Positions 27,780 to 36,745 of a DNA stretch of 64,000 nt are shown here, in pieces. Position numbers and translations under genes: made by a program. Every line of letters begins with the position of its first letter. The first letter of the stretch is position 1. This stretch comes from Agrobacterium vitis (GTDB lineage: Bacteria; Pseudomonadota; Alphaproteobacteria; Rhizobiales; Rhizobiaceae). The notes beneath the pieces are model-generated. The model did no database searches and was not told the origin of the DNA. It saw only the letters and a list, made by a program, of their open reading frames with translations. The DNA lies in NCBI RefSeq assembly GCF_013337045.2, contig NZ_CP118260.1:1074001-1138000 (forward strand), read 5' to 3'.

Positions 27780-29261
27780 TCAGGCAGTCTCCGTGTCCTG
27801 GGCGAGGTTAAATGGATTGGCACAGATCGGCCAGATATCACGCCGAACGCGCCGATAAGGGTTGGTGGCCGGATTATTGGGATAAGGTGATCCCGCTGAA
27901 CAGTAAAGGATGTCAGAGGCGATCTTCGAAAAAGCCGCATAGAAATGATTGGTGGATTTGATCGCAAGGATATGTTTGGAGGTTGGATCGATACTGAGTG
28001 CTGTAAACAGCGAAGGGTCGTAGCTTTGCACCCGAACGGAACTCAGCACGATGTCGATACCGTCTAGGTGGATATGAGCGGCGTCGCCAAACGGTGCGAC
28101 ACTTTCGCCAAACCGCATTTCTGCGTTAGCTACGAGTTTTACCACCTTCACCAACCCATCGATCGGGTTGCCGGTGCCCGGCGCGGATTTCGCGCCAAAG
28201 CGCAGCGGGATTTCGGCCCCTTCGCCAGCCGCCATGCAGATCTGCACGGCAATCGGGTCCCAGATCATTCCGACCGCTGTATTGGTTGCACTCCGCGCGA
28301 GAAGTTCCTCAAGCAGGACAGTCGCATCGCCAGCCGTACCGCCGCCGGGATTGTCCCACATGTCGGCAATCACGACAGGCCCGGCCGGATTTGCGAGCGC
28401 CTCGGCCACGGCCTGTTTTTCATCAATCTGCGGCATCATGAACGTGCCGCGTTTTTCAAACAGTTCAAGACCAAGGCTGCGGGCCAGCATCTGGCCTTTT
28501 TCGGCCTTTCCATTGGTGATGGCGATGGTTTTCGTCCCCATTTCCGGTACGTCGCCAGCCATGAAGCCGTGAATGACCGAGAGTGACAGGACATCGGGAT
28601 CGTCCTGTTCGATCTGCATCGTTTTGTCCACAAAACCGCGCATCGGCTGGCGCGAGGTGGGAAAGACATCGATCATCCGGCAATCGAAGACCGACATGAT
28701 GGGGGTGATGCGGCCTTCCAACGTATCGACGACGATCCGCCAGAGATCACGTGCGCGGTCAACAAAATCGGTATGGGGAAACTCCTTGAAGACAACGAAC
28801 ACATCCGCCGCCTCAACCCGCTTGGCTGTCAGATGGCTATGCGGGTCCAGTTCTGCGGCAAGCAGCACATCCGGCCCGATAATGGTGCGGATGCGGCTCA
28901 GGAAATCGCCTTCCGGGTCGAGATAGCCATCCGCCACCATGGCACCATGCAGGCCGAGTACGACGGCATTGACGGGAAGCGCTGCCGTCAATTGGTCGAG
29001 AATTTCGTCGCGCAGGCTCTCATAGGTCTGTCGATTGACGAGCCCGGCTGGATCGGCCCAGGTCGCGGTGCCTTCAATCAGCACCCAGTCTTTTTCGCCG
29101 CACACCTCACGGCCAACGGTGATTGGCGCGGTGCAGAGCGTGGGGGTTGCCGGGTGCTGCCCAGGCGGGGCGTAAAGGGAAGCCTCGAAAGCACGCCGGT
29201 CAATGCAGATCGGCGAGAACGTGTTGGTTTCCGTTGCAAGGGCGGCTGTGAAAATGCGCAC
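27780..29261 (-). CDS. M81 family (MlrC-like) metallopeptidase, copy 1
   Basis: The 493-residue product belongs to the MlrC/microcystinase C family. Predicted metal ligands are Asp139 and His141 (AELDPHSHLT) and His163 (EFPHTDF); the +2 and +22 spacing matches the second M81 protein in this window. VVLGLHGAMVADG and DMWDNPGGGTAGDAT are further signatures. GTG 29261 is preferred over GTG 29279 because GGAGG lies 7-8 nt before it. Family members hydrolyse amide bonds in unusual small peptides or conjugates; the substrate here is unknown. Confidence 0.9.
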   Translation of the reverse strand: MRIFTAALATETNTFSPICIDRRAFEASLYAPPGQHPATPTLCTAPITVGREVCGEKDWVLIEGTATWADPAGLVNRQTYESLRDEILDQLTAALPVNAVVLGLHGAMVADGYLDPEGDFLSRIRTIIGPDVLLAAELDPHSHLTAKRVEAADVFVVFKEFPHTDFVDRARDLWRIVVDTLEGRITPIMSVFDCRMIDVFPTSRQPMRGFVDKTMQIEQDDPDVLSLSVIHGFMAGDVPEMGTKTIAITNGKAEKGQMLARSLGLELFEKRGTFMMPQIDEKQAVAEALANPAGPVVIADMWDNPGGGTAGDATVLLEELLARSATNTAVGMIWDPIAVQICMAAGEGAEIPLRFGAKSAPGTGNPIDGLVKVVKLVANAEMRFGESVAPFGDAAHIHLDGIDIVLSSVRVQSYDPSLFTALSIDPTSKHILAIKSTNHFYAAFSKIASDILYCSAGSPYPNNPATNPYRRVRRDIWPICANPFNLAQDTETA

Positions 29262-29303
29262 GGAGTGGCCTCCAATCACGGTTGATGGTCAGATGGTTGG
29301 CGA

Positions 29304-29819
29304 TCAGGCGATGTTAATGGGGGTTGAGCCCATCGGGTTGGGCAAATAGCCAGTAAAGCCTGAAATTTTCCAGCGGCCTTGATGCAGGCGGCAATAGTAG
29401 AGCGTTTGCCACTGCATGGTGTCGAAACCGCCATCGGTTTTTTTGATGCCGCCATCGAATTTTTTGCGCACCAAAGCCGTCTCGCCTTCTATTTCGATCT
29501 CTTCCAGCGTGGTGGTAAAGAAAATCGCCGTGCGCGGGTCTTCACCATGGCTCTGTCCGCCAAAATCCTGGGCCTGGCGCAGCCATTCGTCACGATAGGC
29601 CGCGAGATTGGGGAAGGTCAGACGCCAATGGTCCGGATTGGGATCGCGATTGCCGTTGATGCCGATGAAGCCGTCCTCAACGAAATCGCCTTCCACCATC
29701 GACCAGTCCGCGGCCAGAAAAGCATCTATATCGCGCGGCACCAGCATCTCCCAGATTGCATGGCGCGCAGCATCCGTTGCCGGGAAGGGGTTTTTGAAGG
29801 GATCGCGCATCTCAGCCAC
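29304..29819 (-). CDS. NTF2-like (SnoaL-type) small protein of unknown function
   Basis: The 171-residue protein has the layout of a cone-shaped NTF2-like fold: N-terminal helices (ARHAIWEMLVPRDIDAFLAA) then a beta sheet (GFIGINGN, TTLEEIEIEGETALVRKKF, MQWQTLYYCRLHQGRWKISG). Such proteins act as small hydrolases, isomerases or binding domains. It is the first gene of the minus-strand operon with the M81 and DSD1 genes, directly next to RpiR-type operators. No catalytic function can be assigned. Confidence 0.75.
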   Translation of the reverse strand: MAEMRDPFKNPFPATDAARHAIWEMLVPRDIDAFLAADWSMVEGDFVEDGFIGINGNRDPNPDHWRLTFPNLAAYRDEWLRQAQDFGGQSHGEDPRTAIFFTTTLEEIEIEGETALVRKKFDGGIKKTDGGFDTMQWQTLYYCRLHQGRWKISGFTGYLPNPMGSTPINIA

Positions 29820-29827
29820 CTTTGTCT

Positions 29828-29838
29828 AAATTATTTTC
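29828..29838. promoter_or_regulatory. RpiR-type operator half of an inverted repeat (site 1)
   Basis: AAATTATTTTC here is the exact reverse complement of the 11-mer at 29899-29909. On the minus strand it reads GAAAATAATTT, close to the self-complementary GAAA-N5-TTTC pattern of RpiR family sites. It is adjacent to the start of the NTF2-like gene (29819). Confidence 0.55.
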
Positions 29839-29853
29839 ATGTTCTATGAAAAT
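29833..29853. promoter_or_regulatory. Perfect 8-bp palindrome in the divergent promoter region
   Basis: ATTTTCAT (29833-29840) and ATGAAAAT (29846-29853) are perfect reverse complements around GTTCT. The left arm overlaps operator site 1. It may be an extended RpiR site or a binding site for a second regulator. Confidence 0.5.
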
Positions 29854-29898
29854 CCCTAGTCAAATTCGGTTTTCTATGGTGAATTGTCAATTGATCAC

Positions 29899-29909
29899 GA
29901 AAATAATTT
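29899..29909. promoter_or_regulatory. RpiR-type operator half of an inverted repeat (site 2)
   Basis: GAAAATAATTT 14 bp before the RidA start repeats, in inverse orientation, the word at 29828-29838; the centres are 71 bp apart. Two matching sites flanking both divergent starts suggest that one regulator, most simply the RpiR protein encoded at 30329, controls both operons. Confidence 0.55.
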
Positions 29910-29922
29910 GCATGAGGTCGAG

Positions 29923-30309
29923 ATGACGATCAAGCGGTATGGTGCGGAAAAAGCTGGTGCCGGTGGGCAGAAACTGCCGTTTGCCAGAGCGGTTGAAGCC
30001 GACGGCTGGCTGCATGTTTCCGGCCAGGTAGCGATGGAAGACGGCGAGATCATCCAGGGTGGGATTGTCGAGCAGAGCCATAAGGCGATCGGCAACCTGA
30101 TCGCCATTTTGCATGAGGCTGGATACGGCGTGGAGCATGTCGTGCGTTGCGGCGTCTGGATTGATGATCCCCGTGATTTCTGGAGCTTCAACAAGATCTA
30201 TCAGGGCTATTTCGGCGAACATCCGCCAGCCCGCGCCTGTGTGCAGGCCTCGATGATGGTTGATTGCAAGGTCGAGATCGACTGCATAGCCTATAAGGCG
30301 ACCAAATAG
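29923..30309 (+). CDS. RidA family enamine/imine deaminase
   Basis: The 128-residue trimeric-type protein has HVSGQVAMEDGEIIQGG and PPARACVQASM, which keeps the arginine equivalent to E. coli RidA Arg105 that binds the substrate carboxylate. VEIDCIAYK gives the C-terminal family block. RidA hydrolyses reactive 2-aminoacrylate and similar imines released by PLP enzymes. The divergent DSD1 PLP gene under the same operators fits this. ATG 29923 follows GAGG. Confidence 0.93.
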   Translation: MTIKRYGAEKAGAGGQKLPFARAVEADGWLHVSGQVAMEDGEIIQGGIVEQSHKAIGNLIAILHEAGYGVEHVVRCGVWIDDPRDFWSFNKIYQGYFGEHPPARACVQASMMVDCKVEIDCIAYKATK

Positions 30310-30328
30310 GGTTGGTTTGCGAGGGCTT

Positions 30329-31192
30329 ATGGATATCTTTGCCACCATACAGGAAGATCGCACGCAATTTTCGCCTTCCGAACAGCGGATTGCCGACATC
30401 CTCCTGAGCGAGCTGGATTTTGCCGTCGGCGCATCGATCATTGAGCTGGCGGAGCGGGCGCAAGTGTCGCCGCCGACCGTGACCCGTTTTTGCCGCAGGC
30501 TTGGATGCCAAAGCTTTTCGGATTTCAAGGTCAATCTGGCCAAGACCGCCTATGTCGGCGTGCGTTACCTGAACCCGGAAGCGAAAAGCACCGAGCCGCA
30601 GGATGTTGCTGAGGACGTCATCACCAAGGCGCAGAACGCTCTGTTTATGATGCATCGCTCGCTGGATGCCGCCATGATCGAAAAGGTCGCGGACCGGATT
30701 TCCCGGGCCGAAATGATCTATGCATTCGGGTCGGGCGGCAATTCCTCGATGATTGCTTCGGAATTGCAGAACCGGCTTTTTCGGCTGGGGTCACGGGTTA
30801 CGGCTTGCAATGACCACCATATGCAATTGATGCTGACAGCTGCGGCGCGCAGCAATGATATCATTGTCGGCTCCTCCTTCTCTGGCCGCAATCTGGAGCT
30901 GGCGCGCTGTTTCGAACTGGCGCGTGACAATGGCATTACCACGATCGCGCTTACCCAGAGTGACAGCGTCGTCGCCAAGGCTGCCGAATTGGTTGTGGGT
31001 ATCGATCTGCCGGAGGGCGATAATATCTTTCGTCCGACTTCGACCCGGTTTGCCTATCTGGCCATGGTCGATGTCATCGCCAGTCTGGTTGCCTATCGCA
31101 ATCGCAAGCTTTCCATGGTGACGCTGCGCCATATCAAACAACAATTGGTCGAACATCGCGATGGCGACGACCGTCAGATTCTCGGAGACTAG
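30329..31192 (+). CDS. RpiR family transcriptional regulator
   Basis: The 287-residue regulator has an N-terminal HTH_6 domain (FSPSEQRIADILLSE, then SIIELAERAQVSPPTVTRFCRRLG) and a C-terminal SIS domain for a phosphosugar (IYAFGSGGNSSMIASELQNR, then VGSSFSGRNLELARC). This fits control by an amino-sugar phosphate. ATG 30329 has GAGGG 3-7 nt upstream; a TTG 12 nt earlier is less likely. It is the second gene of the RidA operon. Confidence 0.94.
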   Translation: MDIFATIQEDRTQFSPSEQRIADILLSELDFAVGASIIELAERAQVSPPTVTRFCRRLGCQSFSDFKVNLAKTAYVGVRYLNPEAKSTEPQDVAEDVITKAQNALFMMHRSLDAAMIEKVADRISRAEMIYAFGSGGNSSMIASELQNRLFRLGSRVTACNDHHMQLMLTAAARSNDIIVGSSFSGRNLELARCFELARDNGITTIALTQSDSVVAKAAELVVGIDLPEGDNIFRPTSTRFAYLAMVDVIASLVAYRNRKLSMVTLRHIKQQLVEHRDGDDRQILGD

Positions 31193-31193
31193 A

Positions 31194-31970
31194 ATGGCGA
31201 AATCCGTGGCTGTGGTAACAGGTGCCGCCGGTGATATCGGGCGGGCAATTGCCAGCCGTCTGGCCGGAAGCCACGATGTGGTGGTGCTGGCCGATATTGA
31301 TGAGAGCGCGGTGAATACGGCTGCGGTCAGCCTCGGGTCCGGGGATATATTCGTACCTATCGTCTGTGATGTCACCAACGAGGCCAGCATCGACGCTCTG
31401 GCATCTGCGGTGCAGACGTTTGGGGTTACCAAGACCCTTGTCAACAATGCTGGGGCGGCAAGGGCAGTCAGTCTGCACGATACCGATGCGGCCATCTGGC
31501 GCCAGGATAATGCGCTCAATCTCGAAGCGGCATTTCTGACCTTCAGGGCGTTGGAAAATCAGTTGAAGCAGTCACAAGGCTCGGTCATCAATATAGCTTC
31601 GGTCAATGGCATGGCCGTGTTCGGACATCCCGCCTATAGCGCGGCGAAGGCTGGGCTGATCCATCTGACCCGGTTGATCGCGGTGGAATATGGGAAATTC
31701 GGCATTCGCGCCAATGCCGTGGCACCCGGCACGGTGCGCACCCAGGCCTGGGAAGCGCGCGCCGCTGCCAATCCTGCCGTGTTCGAAGAGGCCAAGCGCT
31801 GGTATGCGCTGCAACGGATCGCCACCGCGCAGGATGTTGCAAATGCGGTGTTTTTTCTGGCTGGCGATCAGGCTGCGGCCATTACCGGCGTCTGCCTTCC
31901 CGTTGATTGCGGGTTAACGGCAGGCCAAAGCGAACTCGCCCGGACATTTTCACAGTCCGTGCATTATTGA
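31194..31970 (+). CDS. Short-chain dehydrogenase/reductase
   Basis: The 258-residue SDR has the NAD(P) motif TGAAGDIGRAIA at the N-terminus, Asp in LADIDES suggesting NAD preference, NNAGAA, and the catalytic Ser-Tyr-Lys in IASVNG and YSAAKAG. The C-terminus has the usual VFFLAGDQAAAITGVCLPVDCG. It starts 1 nt after the rpiR stop. The likely substrate is a hydroxyl group of the sugar or hydroxy acid freed by the neighbouring hydrolases. Confidence 0.92.
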   Translation: MAKSVAVVTGAAGDIGRAIASRLAGSHDVVVLADIDESAVNTAAVSLGSGDIFVPIVCDVTNEASIDALASAVQTFGVTKTLVNNAGAARAVSLHDTDAAIWRQDNALNLEAAFLTFRALENQLKQSQGSVINIASVNGMAVFGHPAYSAAKAGLIHLTRLIAVEYGKFGIRANAVAPGTVRTQAWEARAAANPAVFEEAKRWYALQRIATAQDVANAVFFLAGDQAAAITGVCLPVDCGLTAGQSELARTFSQSVHY

Positions 31971-32004
31971 TCCTCCAACCATTCAGAGTTTAAAGGGAAC
32001 CGTC

Positions 32005-33924
32005 ATGGCTGAAGCAGCTTTTCGTCTGGACAATGCTTGGTATCCTGTCGATGGCGATGACGGCGGCGGTTTCGTCTTCACCCTCTACAATTTATCGTCC
32101 GAGCCCATCAGCGGTTTCAGGCTTGCCTATACTGCCTTGACGCGGGTGAAAGACGGTCCGGTCTGCGACAACGCGCTTTTCTTGCGGCGCAACGCCAATT
32201 TTCACCAGTTTGCACCACCGGAAGGCCTGGTTTTGGCACCAGGAGCGTGCTGGCAGTTTACGGTTCAGGGCCTCTGGCGGCCTGCCCGGCACCGCACGGA
32301 TGGCGCAAAATCGGCTTATCTGACACTTGCCGATGGACGTCATGTCGCGGTCACCGTCGATGATCTGATGTTGCAAGGCCGGGTGAGCGAACCTGCGCCA
32401 GTTCTGTTGCCGAAGGGGGAGGTCAGCAAGCCTTTTTCGCTGCTGCCCTGGCCCGTCGAGGCGAACCTCATGGCGGGCGATGGTTTTCCGATGGCGATCT
32501 ATCCCACCAAGGATACGGATCTTCCTAGCTTGCAGGCGGTTGAACGGATCAATGCGCTTTACCGGCGGCTTTTTGCAGTCGGTCATGTGCCGTTTTCGCT
32601 GGCGCCGGTCGATCAGGGCACGGCTTTGAAGTTCGCCCATGATCCCGCACTTGGCGCATCCGCCTATTGGCTTGATTTTGCGCAGCAGATTACGCTGTCC
32701 TTTGGAGATGAGGCGGGACGGCAATATGGACTGACGGCCTTGGCGCAAATGCTGCATGGCGTAAGGCAGAACCCCGCGCAGTTCCGGTTTCCGGCGTCCG
32801 GCCGAATTAAGGATGCGCCGCGTTATGGCTGGCGCGGTTGCCATCTGGATGTGTCCCGGCAATTTTATCCGACGCAGGACGTTCTGCGGCTGATCGACAT
32901 CATGGCCTGGATGAAGCTGAATATTTTCCACTGGCATTTGACCGATGACGAGGCCTGGCGGTTGGAAATCAAGGCGTATCCGCAACTGACGACAGTTGGT
33001 GTGCTGCGTGGCCCGGATGAGCCGATGTTGCCGCAGCTTGGCAATGGCGCAGAGCCGGTCGGGGGCTTTTACACCCAGGAGGATGTTGGCCACATCGTCG
33101 CCCACGCCGCCTTGCTGCATGTCGAAGTCGTGCCGGAAATCGATATTCCAGGTCATAGCACCGCGATCCTGGCGGCCTTGCCTGAGCTGGTCGATGGCCA
33201 GGAAGCGCCTGACAGCTATCGTTCCGTCCAGGGCTATCCGAATAACGCGCTTAACCCGGCTATTGAGCAGACCTATGTGTTTCTCGGCAAGGTCTTGGAT
33301 GAAATGGCGGCGCTGTTTCCCTCCGCTCTCGTGCATGTCGGCGGTGATGAGGTTGCGGCGAATACCTGGATGGCCTCTCCACTCGCAAAAAAGCTGATGG
33401 ATGAGGAGGGTATTGACGGCACATTTGGGCTGCAAAGCCATTTCATGAAGCGTATTCAGCAGATGTTGAAAGAACGCGGCAAGAAACTGGCCGGTTGGGA
33501 CGAAGTCTCCCATGGCGGCGGTGTCGATCCGCAGGGAACATTGCTGATGGCTTGGCAGAAGCCGGAGGTTGGGCTGGATCTGGCGCGGCAGGGCTATGAC
33601 GTGGTGATGACGCCGGGTCAGGCCTATTATCTCGATATGGTGCAGGACGAAGCGTGGCAGGAGCCGGGCGCCAGCTGGGCCGGCACCGTGCCGCCGCACC
33701 ATACCTACACCTATGAAGCCGTCGCGGAATTTCCTGAGGAATTAAAGCCGAGGATGCGGGGTGTGCAGGCCTGTATCTGGTCAGAGCATTTCCTGAACCG
33801 GGATTACTTCAACCACCTCGTCTTCCCCCGCCTGCCAGCTGTTGCAGAGGCCGCCTGGACCCCCAGGGATCAGAAGGACTGGCAGCGGTTTGCAGCTCTC
33901 GCGCCACTAATGCCACGTTTTTAA
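32005..33924 (+). CDS. GH20 beta-N-acetylhexosaminidase
   Basis: The 639-residue enzyme removes terminal GlcNAc or GalNAc. Beta-strand domain GH20b (about 150-270) precedes the catalytic barrel, which starts with YGWRGCHLDVSRQFYP and continues with FHWHLTDDEAWRLEI and EIDIPGHS. The catalytic Asp448-Glu449 pair lies in HVGGDEVAAN. No signal peptide is visible, so it probably acts in the cytosol on imported oligosaccharides. It is 34 bp after the SDR gene with AAAGGGAA before the ATG. Confidence 0.94.
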   Translation: MAEAAFRLDNAWYPVDGDDGGGFVFTLYNLSSEPISGFRLAYTALTRVKDGPVCDNALFLRRNANFHQFAPPEGLVLAPGACWQFTVQGLWRPARHRTDGAKSAYLTLADGRHVAVTVDDLMLQGRVSEPAPVLLPKGEVSKPFSLLPWPVEANLMAGDGFPMAIYPTKDTDLPSLQAVERINALYRRLFAVGHVPFSLAPVDQGTALKFAHDPALGASAYWLDFAQQITLSFGDEAGRQYGLTALAQMLHGVRQNPAQFRFPASGRIKDAPRYGWRGCHLDVSRQFYPTQDVLRLIDIMAWMKLNIFHWHLTDDEAWRLEIKAYPQLTTVGVLRGPDEPMLPQLGNGAEPVGGFYTQEDVGHIVAHAALLHVEVVPEIDIPGHSTAILAALPELVDGQEAPDSYRSVQGYPNNALNPAIEQTYVFLGKVLDEMAALFPSALVHVGGDEVAANTWMASPLAKKLMDEEGIDGTFGLQSHFMKRIQQMLKERGKKLAGWDEVSHGGGVDPQGTLLMAWQKPEVGLDLARQGYDVVMTPGQAYYLDMVQDEAWQEPGASWAGTVPPHHTYTYEAVAEFPEELKPRMRGVQACIWSEHFLNRDYFNHLVFPRLPAVAEAAWTPRDQKDWQRFAALAPLMPRF

Positions 33925-33935
33925 GGAAATCGGAC

Positions 33936-35402
33936 ATGGAACTTCGAATTGCCGTTGGTGGCATTCACACGGAATGCAGCACGTCATCGCCGGTGCTGAT
34001 GCAGATCGAGGATTTTCGCGTGCTGCGCGGTGACGATCTGTTAGGTGCCGATTACTTCGGTTTTCTTGGCACGGAGGGGGTCAATCCTTTGCCCTTGCTG
34101 CATGCCCGCGCCGTTCCAGGCGGCCCGGTTTCGCGCCAGACCTATGAGAGTTTCAAGGCCGAGTTCCTGGAAAGGTTGCAGGCCGCGCTGCCGCTGGATG
34201 GGCTCTATCTCGCCATGCACGGCGCCATGAATGTTGAAGGCATTGATGATGCCGAGGGTGACTGGATCGCGGCAGCCCGCGCCGTGGTTGGCCCGGATTG
34301 CCCGGTGGCGGCAAGCTATGATCTGCATGGCAATGTCACCCAGAAAATCGTCGATCAGCTCGATATTTTCGCGGGTTACCGGACCGCGCCGCATATCGAT
34401 GTGCGCGAAACCATGGTGCGGGCCTGGGACATGCTGGTAAAGGCACTGCGGACTGGCGAAAAGCCCGGTGTCGCCTGGGCACCTGTGCCGGTTCTTCTTC
34501 CCGGAGAACGAACCTCTACCGAAGACGAACCAGCCAAAAGCCTTTACTTGAAATTGCCGCAGCATGATCAGCGACCGGGGATATGGGATGCCAATCTGAT
34601 GGTTGGTTATGTCTGGGCCGATGAGCCGCGCGCCACGGCCTGTGCCGTGGTCACAGGCGTGGATCGAAGCGAGGCGCAAAAGGTGGCTGAAGAGATTGCC
34701 CGATCTTACTGGGAGGCGCGCCAAGCCTTCCGGTTCGGCCCGGTGACGGGGTCCCTGAAGGATATGCTCGACATCGCCCAAACAACCCAGACCTGGCCGA
34801 TTATTCTGGCGGATTCCGGCGACAACCCCACCGGCGGTGGCGTTGGCGACCGCGCCGATGTCTTGGCAGCATTGATTGCCCGTGATTTCGAGGGGGCTGT
34901 GATTGGCGGGATTACCGACAAGCCCGCCGTTGATGCCTGTTTTTCCGCGGGCGTGGGGGCGAAATTGGCGTTGAAAGTCGGTGGCTCACTCGATCCGGCA
35001 AGCCCATCGGTTGAGGTGGATTGCGAGGTGTTTAGGCTGGATGATCCGGGTGTGGCGACGGAGCGACAGGCTATCGTCAAAATCGGTGGGATTACCGTTA
35101 TTCTCGCCAGTAAGCGCAGGCCCTACCACACTCTGGCCGATTTCACCCGGCATGGCATTGATCCGAAAGCGGTGCGGTTGCTGGTGGTAAAGTCGGGCTA
35201 TCTTTCTCCCGAACTTCAGCCAATTTCCAATCCGAACCTGATGGCGCTGACCGATGGGGTCATCAACCAGGATATCGAAGCCTTGCCGAGCAAGCGCCGC
35301 AAACAACCGACCTATCCCTTCGTCAAGGATTTCGATTACCAGCCGAAAGCGACGACCTCAGCGCGGTGGGCGGGTAGCGACAATCGTTCAGGGAAAGACT
35401 GA
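33936..35402 (+). CDS. M81 family (MlrC-like) metallopeptidase, copy 2
   Basis: The 488-residue protein shows the same metal pattern as copy 1: Asp129 and His131 (ASYDLHGNVT) and His153 (TAPHIDVRET). LYLAMHGAMNVEG and DSGDNPTGGGVGDRAD match the family. It is clearly diverged from copy 1, so the two are not a recent duplication and probably act on different bonds. It starts 11 bp after the GH20 gene and ends before a terminator. Confidence 0.91.
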   Translation: MELRIAVGGIHTECSTSSPVLMQIEDFRVLRGDDLLGADYFGFLGTEGVNPLPLLHARAVPGGPVSRQTYESFKAEFLERLQAALPLDGLYLAMHGAMNVEGIDDAEGDWIAAARAVVGPDCPVAASYDLHGNVTQKIVDQLDIFAGYRTAPHIDVRETMVRAWDMLVKALRTGEKPGVAWAPVPVLLPGERTSTEDEPAKSLYLKLPQHDQRPGIWDANLMVGYVWADEPRATACAVVTGVDRSEAQKVAEEIARSYWEARQAFRFGPVTGSLKDMLDIAQTTQTWPIILADSGDNPTGGGVGDRADVLAALIARDFEGAVIGGITDKPAVDACFSAGVGAKLALKVGGSLDPASPSVEVDCEVFRLDDPGVATERQAIVKIGGITVILASKRRPYHTLADFTRHGIDPKAVRLLVVKSGYLSPELQPISNPNLMALTDGVINQDIEALPSKRRKQPTYPFVKDFDYQPKATTSARWAGSDNRSGKD

Positions 35403-35457
35403 ATCCGCAAGGCTTCCAGGCAAACTTTAAACGAGAGATCAGCAATCTCATTCCCCA

Positions 35458-35494
35458 AAGCTGCCGCCGGCAAAAGCCAGCGGCAGCTTGTTTT
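35458..35494 (+). terminator. Rho-independent terminator after the second M81 gene
   Basis: AAGCTGCCGC (35458-35467) pairs with GCGGCAGCTT (35480-35489) and GTTTT follows. It sits 19 bp before the MFS gene, so the MFS-cutC pair depends on read-through or on its own promoter. Confidence 0.75.
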
Positions 35495-35512
35495 GACAAA
35501 GATAGCGCGTTC

Positions 35513-36721
35513 ATGCCGCCAGTTCTCTCCATCATCGCCGCCAATCCGGGTATCCGGATTAGCGCGATTGCGATTTTCTTCTTCGGCTTGTCTGGCGCGA
35601 CCACGGCTCCCTATATGTCGATCATCGGCATACACGAGTTGGGATTGAGCAATGCGCATTACTCGCTGCTGATCTTCATCGCTTCTTGCGTCAATGTCGC
35701 CGCCAGCGTTGCCGTGGGAATATTGGCCGACAGGCTTGGACATTTTCGCATGCCGATGGTCATCGTCAGCTTGTTTGGCGTGGTCGGTTATGGGGTGGTG
35801 TTTCTCGAACCGAACCAGATCATCTTTGTTGGCTCCGCGCTCCTGTTGCTGCCGGTTTACAACGCATTGAATTCGCTGATATTTGCCAATGTGCGTGCCG
35901 CATCCAAGGATATGCCGGTGCGTGAACTGATTGCAGTCAATTCCGGCGTGCGGGCCGTTATCTCGGCCTCCTGGGTCTTGGTGCCGGGTCTGGTTGGCTT
36001 CTTTCTGGCCGGTCAGAAAAGCATGTTGCCTGCTTTTCTGTTTGCCAGCCTCGGCGGACTTGCCTGCTTCATGTTGTTTCTGGTCTGGTTGCCGAAGGCG
36101 GAGGCACGGGCCGAACCCTCGGCAAGTCTGGCGTTTTTTTCATCCTTGTCGAAAATCGCCTCACCTGGGTTATTGTTGCGGCTTGGCGCCATCGCCCTGA
36201 TCACTGCCATGCTGCAAATGAACGGCGTTGTGCTGCCCCTGGTCATGACCGGGCCAGCGCATGGCACGACCGGCGATGTCGGTATTATCGTCGGTATCGT
36301 CGCCTTTCTGGAAATCGTCTTCATTCTGTTCTGGGGCTGGGTGGAGCGCAAGACCTCCAGCGTGGCGACGCTTGTTGCTGGTGCACTGATCTATTGCGTC
36401 TACCTGCTAGGTCTCGGTTTCGCCTCGCGACCAGAACATGTCTATCTGCTCTCCGGCATTGCCGGTTTCGGGGCGGCGGCGATCATCAGCGTGCCGATTA
36501 CCTATTTGCAAAACCTGATTGCCGACCGTGCCGGGCTTGGTAGTTCGCTTATTGCGGTGAATATCTTCCTGAGCGGTGGATTGAACTCGCTGCTCTTTGC
36601 ATTCGGAACCGGCGTCAGCAATTATTCCGGCACGGCAATGCTCGGCGCCTTGGCCGGATTCTGCGGGATTTTGCTGTTGCTGATGCTGGAAAAGCCACGG
36701 CCGTTCAGGGGCGCTCAATGA
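35513..36721 (+). CDS. MFS transporter, sugar-efflux (SetA-like) type
   Basis: The 402-residue carrier has about 12 helices in two halves around a cytoplasmic loop near residue 200. GILADRLGHFRMPMV is the MFS loop 2-3 motif, and the overall pattern resembles SetA/SetB sugar efflux proteins. It lies just after the terminator that ends the GH20-M81 operon and before cutC. Start ATG 35513 has only a weak ribosome-binding site. Substrate unknown; export of an excess sugar or uptake of a breakdown product are both possible. Confidence 0.85.
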   Translation: MPPVLSIIAANPGIRISAIAIFFFGLSGATTAPYMSIIGIHELGLSNAHYSLLIFIASCVNVAASVAVGILADRLGHFRMPMVIVSLFGVVGYGVVFLEPNQIIFVGSALLLLPVYNALNSLIFANVRAASKDMPVRELIAVNSGVRAVISASWVLVPGLVGFFLAGQKSMLPAFLFASLGGLACFMLFLVWLPKAEARAEPSASLAFFSSLSKIASPGLLLRLGAIALITAMLQMNGVVLPLVMTGPAHGTTGDVGIIVGIVAFLEIVFILFWGWVERKTSSVATLVAGALIYCVYLLGLGFASRPEHVYLLSGIAGFGAAAIISVPITYLQNLIADRAGLGSSLIAVNIFLSGGLNSLLFAFGTGVSNYSGTAMLGALAGFCGILLLLMLEKPRPFRGAQ

Positions 36722-36745
36722 CCGGAATACAGAGAAGAGACCATC

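Noticed and set aside
32092..33702. 536-codon minus-strand frame opposite the GH20 gene
   Set aside because: Very long, but fully antisense to a GH20 enzyme with all catalytic motifs; its sequence is Arg/Gln/His-rich and unlike a protein.
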